Source: Acholoe squamosa | Lineage: Eukaryota > Annelida > Polychaeta > Phyllodocida > Polynoidae | Assembly (NCBI GenBank): GCA_949317995.1 | Contig: OX439050.1 | Location: forward strand, 17,996,061 to 18,060,060 | Direction: 5' to 3' | Length of the DNA: 64,000 bases | Shown: in pieces, positions 22,560 to 35,700 of the stretch | Layout of the letters: each line of letters begins with the position of its first letter | Position numbering within the stretch: position 1 is the first letter of the stretch | Translations under genes and position numbers: made by a program | Notes under the pieces: model-generated | Database searches by the model: none | The model's input: only the letters and a program-made list of their open reading frames with translations | Told to the model about the DNA's origin: nothing

Positions 22560-22692
22560 TTAGTCAGAGTCATCCCTGTCTGGGTGGTGTCGGAAACAGT
22601 AGTTTGAGTTGTCGGCGCATGTGTTACGGCACGGCATGCCTGCCTTGGTGAGGGCCGAACACGCAGGTCTTGGGGTTGAAGCACGACTGGAT
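22560..22692 (-). CDS. bmb: brambleberry exon 13 (Cys/His knuckle, stop)
   Basis: The acceptor CACACCCTGACAG precedes SSRASTPRPACSALTKAG, then MPCRNTCADNSNYCFRHH, and TAA at 22562-22560. The pattern C-X9-C...YC-X2-H resembles small zinc-binding tails written C..T..G..C...YC..H in many eukaryotic proteins. An alternative longer frame starting with a hydrophobic leader is just the intron read through. Confidence 0.85.
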
Positions 22693-25600
22693 CTGTCAGG
22701 GTGTGAAAGGCAAGGATGAAAGTGACTAACCACAACAAAATACAAAATATCTTAAGAAATTTCATTAAACAAGGTTGTTTTTGAGAAAAGGCAAAAAAAA
22801 AGGGGGGGGGGAGGCAGAATGAAAGCCCTGATAACTACCATCCATCAGAAAAAAGAGGGAGTGAATGATTAGATGAGTGAGTAATGATTGGTTTTATGCC
22901 ATTTCGTCAGCAAAGGACCTGTCCATGACAAGAAAACTACATTTATATACACAATCAGTTCATATCTTAATACATGTGTCCATGTATATAAGGACCAGAC
23001 TTTTGTATGAATTTTTAAAGAGATATCTATCTTTTATGCTAGGCTAGGGAAGCCCAAAAAATCAGAACTACAGTGGAAATATCATCTTAGATATCAAAGC
23101 AAATATGCTCATGGGAGAATGTATATGTAGATATTCCAATAAATGTTTTCAATATATATTTCTAGTCTAATTTCACCTGTAAAAACACTAACCTGGCAGG
23201 GCTTGACCTTGATGGAGATGCCCTTGCCAGACTTGACCTTGGTGTTGACCCCCTATGTCGCGCAAGCGGGCTGTCCACAACCGGGGAGCTGAGAAGACGG
23301 CGTCGCACAAGTTCTACACGAGCCTGTCAAAAAGAATATATCTATCTATGAAGAGGCTTTTTACACAAACAAAATCCAAATTAAACTAGCAGGTTTATCA
23401 AATTTACAATTGACAGAAACAATAGATTAAAAGAAAACATTCACTGGACACTGGCCAACGTCACTTGTGTGAGAGGAGCTTACTTGCTGATACACAGGCC
23501 ATATTTTAGTATATGAGCTATAATTTATGTGTGCATGTGCACAATCCCTTCAGAGATCTCTAATATTTGTGGAAGTCATTGTAGGTATATCTTAGCTTGC
23601 GATAAGAATATTTGATAATATTTTTCACGGTTGGAAAGCTGAGATATGGCCAGTGTTGAATTTGTCTTTATATTTAGTCTTATATTTGTCTTATATGCGA
23701 GGTAAAACTGTATTATTTTCATCTATTCACCTTGGCACTGTCGGTGATGTCTCGGTTTACGCTGGTATCGAGAGCTGACATGCGGGGTAACGGTGCTGTG
23801 ACGTCCTGGGGAGTCTCAGTAGAGTCAGTGGTGTCAGGCAGGGTGGCGTTACGGGGGGAGTCACGGTCAGCTTCAGAGTCAGCGTCAACACGGGTAGAAA
23901 CATTGGCCACATTAATGTGATCACCCCGGTTTCCACTTGCACTTACCGGGGATGAGGGTGAGAGAACACCTTCAAATATAGAAAACATATGTTTAATATC
24001 AGAGGTAAATCTTACATAGAACCCTCAGCACGACTTGATACTCGTTTCATACAGTACATTAGATAACATTCGGCAGCATTTTTAAGCAGAGATTTCTGGA
24101 TTGTCAAAACCTCCTCACGAGCTATCGAGCCATAATGGCATTTCATTGACAATTTGCATTGTAGCATGAAAAAAAAAAAAAAGAGTTTCATATCGTATTA
24201 AACACATCTTAGGCAAAGAAAAATAAAAACATGTGTTTCAGGTAAACGGACCCTACCTAGCTAAACAGGTCATTTTTTAGTCAACTCAAGTCGCAAGTCA
24301 CTGTACTGGTTAAAAAATTTACAAAAAGAAAATCTGACATACCCTACCAATTTTTTCAGCATGTAACCTGAAACACACAACTTTTTTTTGGCCTGATCTA
24401 GTGGTATCTTACCTTGCTTACAAAGTGTTTCAATGACCATAACCAGCTTACGAAGGTCAGGTGTACTTAGACCGTTCTGTGTGGTAGGGGCTGACCCAAA
24501 CACTGGCGTCTCAGGTGTGCTGCTGCAAAATGATTATATTACACAGATGTAGGTATCATTGTACCGTAAAATCTCTTGTATAAGCCGCGGCTAGTACCAG
24601 AACCCAAATAAAAATTAGGCTAGAATGTGCCCAAAGTCAGGGTGCTGCTTATACCAGGGATGAATCTTATACGAGAGAATTTATGGTAGTAACTTGTATA
24701 TAAGCTGCGGCTTATATCAGGGATGAAAGTCACAGAGCACGAAAATCCCTGAAATGGTCCAATATATTCGCCCCCAAAACCTGGGTTTCTATATGAATGT
24801 ATAGGACCCAAGAACTTCAAAATCCCTGAAATCAGGGAATTCCCTGAAGACTTTCATCCCTGTTATACCCAAAATCAGTCCCAGGTATGCCTTATGGTGT
24901 TTCTTTTAACTCATGATGCACCTTACATGCAGGATGCGCCTTATATGCGAGGTATTGCAGTAACTTCCATTCCCATTTCTTTCCCTCAAAATCTACAATA
25001 TTACCGTAATCTGCTGCGTAGAAGGCGCAGCTCGTGTAGAAGGTGCCCCCCCCAACTCAGAGAAGGCCTTTTCACGTAGAAGGCGCACGTACCTCTTCTG
25101 GATCGATTTCCGGAAAAACCAGCGTAGAAGGCGCCCCCCCCCTCCCCACCCCCCTATATGAGTTCAAGCTGTCATCGGCACACGGTCGGCGTAAAAAAAC
25201 GGCGAGCAAATCTACACCGACCGGGCTGCCGAATTGCTGGCTATATGAGTTCAAGCTGTCATCGGCACACGGTCGGCGTCAAACCCGCCGAGCACCCGTC
25301 AACACCTCCCGGTCTGCCGCGCTGCTGGCTATATGAGTTCAAGCTGTCATCGGCACACGGTGTGACGGTCGGTGTCAAACCCGCCGAGCAAATCTACAGC
25401 AACCGGGCTGCCGAATTGCTGGCTATATGAGTTCAAGCTGTCATCGGCGCATGGTGGGCCTTATCCCCGGCGAGCGCGTCGACACCTCCCGGTCTGCCGC
25501 GGTGCTGGCGCTATGAGTTCAAGCTGGCATCGGCGCATTTTCCCAAATGAGATGTTGGAAAAACCCGCGTATAAGGCGCACCCCAAACTCAAGGCGTATA

Positions 25601-28600
25601 AGACCCAGCAGCATTTTGTTTGGCGTAGAAGACGCACCTTCTACGCGGGAGATTACGGTAGACATTAAGAGAGAGGTTGCTCTTTACTAGTCCAATTTTA
25701 CATACACATATAGATGAACCGCTGTTTTAAATATGCAAAATACCTCACCTTTCCTATATCCAAACCACTGTTATTGGACGCAATTTTAACTTAAACTAAC
25801 TGAAAAGCTGATAATTCATTCTGGAGCAAGGACATGAGAAAAATTGTTCGACAGCACTACATCTTATCACTCCCTCGGTTTAGATTATTTTTATCTCCTA
25901 AATTAGTCTAAATGTTTATCTGACTTTTTATCAAAATATCTTTTTAGCTGATCTTTAAGGAAAAACCATTTAGCGTAATCTCCCGCATATTAGGCGCATC
26001 TTATACGTTTTTTTTTATAGTGCTAATTGCATCCACAAGGGGGACTCCAAGACTTTCTTTTGATATGTTACATGCCCCCTTAGCCATAACAGGATATATG
26101 GGGGCCCTGGGGGGTCCATGGGGAGCAAGTTACACATAGGTCTTTGAATTTTGAAAATTCATTCAGTAGAACCAAAGTTATGAATTTTTCATTTCTTTGA
26201 GAATTTTCCAAAACTCTAGGTGCGCCTTATACGCGGGCTGCGCCTTATACGCGGGAGATTACGGTAACTAACGAGTGGAAATCCTGATGAAGAGTGCCTT
26301 ATACACAAGATACTATGGAAACCAAAGGTTGCTTACAATGGTGCCAGTAAGGCCATAGGCGTGTCCAGGTCGGACGCTGAACCAAAGGATGATGTACTGA
26401 ATATGGAGGCGCGTGCTCTGGTCACCTTCTGGGCTTGGCGCCGATGAATCAACCATTCGGCAAACCAATTCACTGTTAAAACAAGTATCATGGTCACAAT
26501 ACAGTTTGGTAGTCACATAGCAAGGACAAGATTGGTCCACTTGTAACATGTACATCAATGTATAGCCCATATTCAAGCATTGCCAAGGTACTGCAAATAT
26601 ACATGTTGCTGTACCCCATGCAATCTTAACTGCTCTTATCAGGGATGTGATTTCATTTTGCACAATCTGTAGGAAACCAGATAAGACAATATTACAGCAG
26701 ATTGATTTGTACTTGATAGCCTCAAAATATCAATGTTCACCAAGCCCCCATAGACGCTATAAAATTTTCTCATTCAATTTGGGAAAATCACGAGGTTCAT
26801 TTTTTTGAGCCAAAAGTGTAGGAAATCCTACAGATATAGGAGAAATCACATCCCTGTCTAATATAGGAGCACCTTCCTATGCACATTATTAAATTTTTGA
26901 TAAAGCAACAGATGCAAGACCCTTATGATTTTTATAATAAAAACAGTTACAGTTTGAATGAATGAATCAGTTAGTTCACATGATAATTAGATTAACTTGG
27001 AGCTGGTTTTCCAGCCTGTGTAACCGCCAGATCACCAGCCATTAGCACTTTCCTTCAAAATGGGACATTCTATGTTCAATGTGCTATATACAATGGTTAT
27101 AAGTGGTCACGTTATGGTACAACTGATAAAACCCCATGTTGCCTGTAAAATAAAATGAAAATGACCGATTGATTTGTTCATGTATAATAATTCGATGTGC
27201 TGGCTATCTGACACTGCTGAGGCATGACCAAGCAGTTCACATGGCCCAGACGCAGCCAGGTTGTTGTCCACGTATAATAATTCAATGTGCTGGCTCCCTA
27301 ACACTGCTGAGCTTGCTATTGAAAGACTAATCTGTTTGTTTGGACAAAGGTGCGAGGTGCCTGGTCACATGACCTCACTCCGTCTTACCATAACTATAGT
27401 GTATCTTAGGCAAGTGGGCAATTTTCTATCAGAAAACCATGATCTCTGAATTCACAATCATGATCTCAGAATTCACAATGAAATTGAAAAAAAATATATG
27501 TTTTACAATTTATTATCCCCAAGGCCAAATCAATTCCAGTAGTGGGATATATACAAATCATATTAACTCTCACATGTTGCAATGATTATCTGCCAACTAT
27601 GTGAATACTGACTATAAGTGCCTGTCACTAGACTTACTTTAAACTACGGCAAACTTCATAACATTGCTGGAATGGTTAAGCCTATGGGCCACAAAAACAA
27701 AATAATTCTAGGACCCAGAAGCATGTCATAGAAATTCATTGTTCCTCCGTACAATCAACTATTCAGTGACTCAGGTGACTGAATAATAAGACATGAATGC
27801 TTTAACTTTTTAAGGACCGCTAATGCCAATTGGTCGGTATGATACTCCACTTAAGTGCTGCATTTCAGTGGAGTATCATACCGACCCTCCAGGTGTGTAT
27901 CAACCCAGTATGGTTGGCCTGATGCACTCTCGGGCACCAATCTAGATGGCAGAGTTGTGACATCTGGGCGGGTGACCTAGACTAGATGAACTTAAAGGGT
28001 TACTATACACTTACCGAGCACGATGAGCAGTATGAAGAGGGTCATAGCAGTGAAGCCGAGGCTCTGGTGGTGCTTGACCTCTGACCATGCATTGAGGGGG
28101 ACGAGCAGGAGGAGGACCACGCGGGAGAAGAGCGGGGTCTGGAGGAATGACACTGACACGGCCGCCAGGAGAAAGTACAACGCATGGAGCACGACTGTCG
28201 ACAGCAGCGACAACCGGTCACCTAGATAGGAGTTTATATAGATGCAAACATTATTAAACACATAAAAAATCTCTACTCAATATTTGTATCAAGTATTAGC
28301 TATAATATGCTCAATGTCATAACTCACATTGTAAAAAAACTTCACAGCGTCTTGTGCAGGTATGAAGCCACACACCTGTAGAGACTGTCCATTTTATAAA
28401 CATACCAGCAAGCAAGAAGTAGGTGCATGAGACAATAGTTCTCACCACACCAACATGGGGGAGTTGCATTATTGTCCTTGTATTCGTAGAAGTACAAGCA
28501 GAACTTGTAAATACAATTAATATGAAGTCCATAAGAGAGAATCATGCATCTCTGTATATCATGATTAAACTCTTAATAACTATAAGATATAATAACGAGA

Positions 28601-31600
28601 AAAGAGAAATACATTGCTGGTAACTCCAAAAGTCCAAGCTGGCTCCACCTCTATTAGTAACCTAATACTGTGAAGATTGAGAAACGTAGGTACTGCGTCA
28701 TCCATACTGCTTTCTTACTTAAACACTAGGTGGCACCACAAAAAAGGGCGGGAAATATGATCCCCATCGCAGCTAGCAGTGGGGCAACCTATACATACCA
28801 TTCTTTTTACCAGGGCATGTCTGCTTCATACTTAATTTTTGGTGCAAACTTTGAAAAATTTTGGTCATTTTTAGGCGTCTTAAATCTGCTGGGACCCAGG
28901 GTCTCGCCAAAAACTTTTGGAGTTGAATACTATTTCAAGTGCCCTAGGGGTGCTTATTACGCCCGAAATGGCATGTTCATTTAATTCACAGACAGACGAC
29001 AGCAATTCAACACAATTGATTCAATAGAACCATGATATTGTGTGGAAAATGAGACCACTGACTCACCAGTCCCTCCTAGGTGGGTGGAGATCCAGCCAAG
29101 TTTTTTGTCGATCGACTCCTCCAGGGACCCTATTGTGCTGAGGACGTAGTTGATGGTCTCATTAACTCGGCGCAGGTTGTCCAGCGTCTCCATATAGTGT
29201 CGTGTTGTATCGTTGTGGTATTGGAGCATGTTTTTACTACTGTCATCTGAAGCAAGCAAGAATTATAGAAACATACTTAATTTAATATTTACAGTGGCAA
29301 AATATCATTGCATTTGACCTATATCAAGGTTCCAGCATTTGACCCTTCATCAAATTGAAAAGCTATGAACACAACGGCTTGCTTATTATTTGTTTCACAT
29401 TTCTACTTCATGACCATTACATTCTCTAAGATATTGATATCACTCTTCCTCTCTTGATGCCGCCTCAGTGTACTGACAAGCACTGAACTAAGTCATCAGC
29501 GATCAGAGCCGGAAGTCCCTGCTATCAACATGGACATGGTATTCCCGGGAACCAGCCAAAACCTGATTGAGCGTTATAAGGGAGACCCACTTGTGGCATT
29601 GGCGCGATACATTTAGTCATGTTATAAATATTTAAATGATACCACTTACCGATCTTGTCCCACACTCCGCGTGCCTTCTCACGGATGGCAGCCAGGTCAT
29701 TGAGCAGTTCTTCGTGATTCCCTTTTTGACTCTTTTCATGCTCTTCTAACTTCTTGGTAGCATTATCTGAAAAATACAAAGGAACATTAAATTGTATTTG
29801 AATTTCCTCGGCTCATATGATCTTTGAAGTTAATCTCAGCATTTTATGAGGGAATGATTTTGCACAATCCAAAGTCGGACTGACATATTGATCATTTTAT
29901 GTACATGTGTACACGAATCCCTGTGGGTCATGCCCTTCTAGCCTATCAATGTACACAAAAGTAATTCTATTTAAATCCAAATTGAATTTAGATAGATTTT
30001 GACAAAAGCCGTAAATTACCAAGCTTTTTGCGTATGCTCTCTGTCATGTCGGCTAGTTCCTTGTTGCCGGCTGCGATTAGAGATTTTTCTTTTGTTAACT
30101 CACGTAGATTTGATGCAATGTAGGTGTGGATGTTCATCTGCAATCAAATAAAATACATCACTTCAATGCTACATCGTAGTTAAGAGTAAAGATCTTTTAC
30201 TGGAAGGGTGTGCCTTTCACTTTTAGCCCTGCTATGGACAACAGTTTGCAGTCAGTTTATGCACATTTGCCAAGATGTCAGGGACGAAGTATGGTTTGCA
30301 GCCCTTAAAGGGTCAAGGATAGTAGTCCAGGCAGCACACCTGTTCTATCAAGAGTGCATGAGCTAAGAAACGATAGCCCCCCTATACACCCCACACCACA
30401 CACACATACTTTGTCCTACTGCCTGCCAAACATATCATGCAGGGTGTCCGGCAGACCCCTTTGAAAAAGTAGGACAAATGTAGGACTGAAAATTTTCAAA
30501 AAGTAGGACTAAAGTAGGACAAAAGTAGGACAAAAGTAGGAAAATATAAGAAAAAGTAGGACATATGTAGAATAAACAATGCATGTGTAACAAACCTATT
30601 TATCTTCAAAATTGATAAGCTTATATGTAGAATCTATTAGGATAATATTCCAGAACATATTTAAATGGTGCTCAGTTTGTACCTGTATCATTGGTATGTG
30701 AAACATGATATACAGTGGTTTCATGAAGGCATTTACTACGAGTCTGCTATGTCAAAATAATGTACAGTGGCCATGTTGGAGCACAATGTGTGAAATGAAA
30801 CAGTAAATTGTTTCCTTGTCATGAATTGTTGCCAATGTATTACTGATTACTGATCCTAGATTGAGATTGAGGAATTGGCTAGTTGTTTCAGCACACTAAC
30901 AGGTGAAACTTGTAATGGTAAGTTTATGGCAAAAGTTTTGCCTCAACATGGCTGCCATACAAGATCTGTGAGGTACTAACCCCTCTATAGAACTTACTTA
31001 ATAGACACAGTTTTTGTACAATGTATTCATGTACTACACAGATAGTATGTCAAAATATCACTCTCTATGCGGACCCCTGTCTATCACCCCCCCTATGGTG
31101 ACCCCTCATCTCCATCTGACTGAAATTCCCTATCTATTTGATTGCAGCCAACACTGACACCATTAGTCTCATATTGACGTTTCATGTAGCCACATTTTGA
31201 TATTACCTCCCTGATCACTATCAGTCAGGTGTTTGCATGTATTCTGTTAATTAAAAGGGTTTATGAGTGAAACATTAGTATAATACTAGTTCTAATGCTC
31301 AAAGCATATATGTCCACCAAGTCAATCACTAACCATCACCACACAACTAACTTTAGCATAATCAAACATCAATTGATGCACCAATGGTGTCAGAATTGGC
31401 TCTTTCATTCCACAAGCCAATATCTCTGAATCTTTAATGAAGATGGGATTAATAAATACTGCAAATTGCAATGATGCAACCCACATGCTGAGTCATAGAT
31501 ATCTTAGATAACAGTAAAACTGCACTATTCATAAACCATGTGGAGGCTAAATGTAGTAGCGCTAAAACTCCAGTACTCAGTTTCTTGCAAGTACTAATCT

Positions 31601-32634
31601 ACCCAAAGTAATGTTACTAGCCAGTACAAGACTAAATGGATAAAACACATAAGAGGAGGAAAATCGTTCACATGCCATAGTTTTGGTAATAAAATCAGAT
31701 ACTCCTTAATAATTTACCATGCCTGTGATAAGTTCCCTCAGGTATACCTCATTGGGAACTACAATAGCCTATGCATGGTACACATTAAGACTTGAGGGTT
31801 GATTTCACTTGACATAAGTTACTATAAAGATGTACTGACACAAGCAAGATGTGCTTCAAAGCAACTAACGGTATTTTTATATTGCACACGCTAAAGGAAA
31901 ATAAAAAAAGTAGGAAAAAGTAGGTATTTTGGAGAAAAAGTAGGAAAAATAGCAAAATCATAAAAAAATAGGAAAAAGTAGGATCGCCGGACACCCTGCA
32001 ACAGGTAAAAACTGCTGCGCGGTCAATGACCCTAATTTGCTGCTTTTGATTTTTGAGTGTAGCAAGCCATAGCTTGTATAACTGGGGCGGATTTATCAAC
32101 ATGCCAGGCGAGAAAATGATTTGATTTCTCTTTCACAAGTATAAACTTGTGACTGTTGACCCGATGCTACGAGACAAAGTCTTCTTGTTACCTTCACTAT
32201 TCTGGCATTTCCCTGGAGTGGAATGATGTGTCTGATAACCCAAGTAATGCCAGATCTCTAGCTCATTGTGCTTTGAAAATATTACACACTGAAATTTACC
32301 CAAAATTGAGATTTTTGACACTGATCTGAGGGGTCATGCAGGGAAAGTTCTCAAAATCTGTCCATTTATAATGGAATGACCCTACAGTGAAGGCTGTGCA
32401 GAGAGCTATGTATACGTAGAATTAACTTAGTCTTTGATTTTAACCCTCCTGAAAACACCCTTTCTGGTAATATTTTGAACAAATGGAAACAGAATAGGAA
32501 GGAGAAATATGTCAAGAATTATATAACAGAAAGAATGGAAAGATAATTCAAGTTTACATAGGTTTTTTTCTGAGCAGAAGTGATCTTCAAATTTCAGTCG
32601 TTCTACTCACCCCAACACAAATAAGGGTGTGCCT

Positions 32635-32716
<82 letters not shown>

Positions 32717-35700
32717 ATATATAGAACAGGCACACCCTAACAATAATGTTAAGTGATAATTGTCCAAATTTACACTACCGTAAAAACCTGCATATAGCTA
32801 ATTAAAAAACGCCTACTGCAGCTTATAGAGCCTTTGTGAACTGAGAGTGCGGCTTACTGACAGGGAGTTCACTTAATAGGATACCCGGTCCATGTATTAC
32901 ACCGAGACTTTTCAACCCAAGCATCAGGTGTTGGTACTCCTTATATGATTTTTTAAGGTGTTAAAAGAAAAAAACAATTGAATAAATACCCCGATTCGTA
33001 TACATCTATCAAAGGGGCAGTAACTGACGATCCTTTTACAACTCAGGTGATATTTGACCCCAAATTTCAAGTCACTGTGCCTCAGACACACTTCATGATC
33101 CCTTTAATCCCACAACTTACAAGACACGTGCTTATTCAAAACTTGGTGCTGAAATACCTGGTGCCTAAATACATTTATTTTTCAGGGAACCAACCCCTAG
33201 AGGGGAGATTTCTTCCAAAAGCAACTAATGCAAATAGATCTGTTTATCTTATTGGTGTGGCCCATGCCATTAGATATCTGGACCACAAGTAGGCCTGTAT
33301 GGCGTTCACATGCTCCACCTCTCCCGGACCTGACATGATCTCACAGACTGACCTGAGCAGACTTGAGTTTCTGTTGGTGGCTGAGTAGCTCCGTCTGACC
33401 TACTTCCATCTTCTCCAATGTGTCAGACGTGGCCTGGTTTATCTTCTCCTGTCCCTCCTGTGGGTAAAATATACAACTGTTACTGACAAGTAGGCTAAAA
33501 TCAGCGATACAAGTCACTGATGTCTAAAGTACTATTGTTATACCACCTGAAAGTTTGGAATTCTGAAAAAAGTTAGGAAAAGTGGCATCTCTGTAAAATG
33601 GCACGCTAAGGTAACACCTGTTGAGGTTGGCTGGGGTGCCTCAACCAATACACTTTCCTGTTAGGCCATGTTATTCTGATTACCGGTACTTAAGGTGACC
33701 CTTCTGCCTCCCCAAACCCCTACCATGCACGGGGGGGGGGGGGGCACCAGCAGGTGTTTGGACGCTGAAAATCATTTGATAAGGGTAACGCTCAAGAGGA
33801 GACGCAATCTTTCAGAAATATGTAACCAAAACCTATGTCCTAAGTGAAAAGAAAGCAGTCATTAAAAGGCTAAATTCGAGAGTGCTTCGCCACTTTAGAA
33901 ATGGGTATAGAACGCAATTTGAGTAAAATTCCTAAAAGTTGAAGTCCTATTAAACATTGTACTTACTCTGATGTGGTTCATGGCATTTATCTGTCCCTGG
34001 GTGGTCTGAATGAGACGGTTCACGGTGTATTCTGTCTTCTTCCTAAACTGTTGTTGTCGTGTTGAGTAGCAGATGGCACGGGCTCGGTTTGATGTGATCT
34101 GGTACGCATTCCATGTAGTCGCATCCATCGCCTTTGTACACTCACCTAAAGTCTGGACAGATCACAAAAGATTTAGATTACTGGTCTTCAAAACCCTCTC
34201 ACCTACCATTGCATGCTACATTTCTTAATACTGAGTATGTGTGCCTTGAAGAACTGCAAGTGCATAGATGCAGGAATACAACTCTGGTGAACTTGTTAGT
34301 ACTGCATTCAAGCTTCATACCAAACTTATGGGATTGATAGTCCCAAAGGGTTGTTCTGATGCACCAATACTGTTAGAGCTATGGTTATTAGAACTGCTAG
34401 CACTATGCTGGTGCATCAAAGCGAGGGAGTATGAACCTTGAGGCATCATGATCATGGGAGTTTTATAGGGTTAACTTCTGATTTCATGAAGAACTCTTCC
34501 TTTAATTTTGATACTCGGGGGCCGTCCATAAATGACTTCATTCGACAGTGGGGTCTAACCCTCCTATACATTTCTATGGCAAAAGCATGAGGAAAAAGGG
34601 GGGGGGGTCAAAATTGGTCCCCAAAAAAAGAGCATGATGTCCTTTAATACAGTTTAAGGATGGCCCCTCATCACACAAATCGAGTGCTGAATAATAGCCA
34701 GAAAATAGCGCTGTGTTAAAAGATAATCAGGGCATACCATACAGGCGTCCCCAGATGACCAAACTTACGCTTACCATTTCTTTGGTACAGGGATACGTAG
34801 TTCTACCCTCCGCATCTGACTGACAGTTGAGAAGTTGGACGGCCAGCTTGCCTAATTCTTCCTCAGTTAGTGATGTGCATGTGCTTTGAATTTCGGCGAT
34901 AACCTGGAAAGAGACCAGTTGAGTAAACTTTGAATCAAATGTTGAAGTAAATAACATAAGTCCGAGCTATGTGTACACAAAATAGCAAGGCGGATTGACC
35001 ACCTACCGTTATATAAACTTTGCTACAAACAAACCCCATAACGTCCCCATAGGATAGAATGAAGTTTAACCATTTCAGGGCCGCTGATGCATGAGTGCAT
35101 CATGTCAATTGCTTGTTATGATGCGCCGATGATTAATGGCGGGTCAAAAGCCTTGAAATCGACATGGTGGCATGGCTTTCTCTTAAAATAGACAAGGCCT
35201 GGACATGGGGCTCTATAGTGACATGGATGAAAAAGATACAGTAGTCACTTGTGACATGGACTTTTATAATTAAAACTGACATCACATGTGACATGGGACT
35301 TAGCAACATGGACGCAGAATTTTTCAAAGGTTTTATGGTGGCATATGACATGGCCTTTTCTTAAAGGAGTTCTAAATGGGCTATGTCCGCCACAGCCCAA
35401 ACATTGGCAGACATAGTGCGTCTTTAAAATTGAAAAGTGACATCCCCTCCATCTGAACCTGTATGAGGCTGAGTGAGCAGACAACTTCAGTCTCTATAGG
35501 TAGTCAAAGCTATCAATGCGAGATTCAAAGATGGCGGAAAAATAACCTTGGGCCGTGCCAGACGGAATTAGGTCACAGTGCTGAGAGATTGGGCAAAATT
35601 TTCTAAATATTTTGGTAGCCATACACTTGAGATTTTCGGGATGAGTCTTCAGTATTTTATGTGTCAACAGTAGGACTCCATATATAGGACTACAATTTAA

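Noticed and set aside
22523-22765. An 80-residue minus-strand frame with a signal-peptide-like start
   Set aside because: Its first half is the intron before exon 13, and the frame differs from the phase-consistent exon. The apparent signal peptide is intronic.
25004-25658. The 87-bp repeats as a CRISPR-like array or a repeat protein
   Set aside because: There are no unique spacers between repeats, the units lie between MITE ends, and the open frame breaks where unit length shifts.
26313-26663. A 116-residue minus-strand frame covering exon 9
   Set aside because: Exon 8 exits in phase 1, which selects another frame with the VNWFAEWL motif. The longer frame is a shadow.
32978-33292. A 104-residue plus-strand frame in intron 4
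   Set aside because: No recognised domain, no splice or promoter evidence, and it opposes the host gene.
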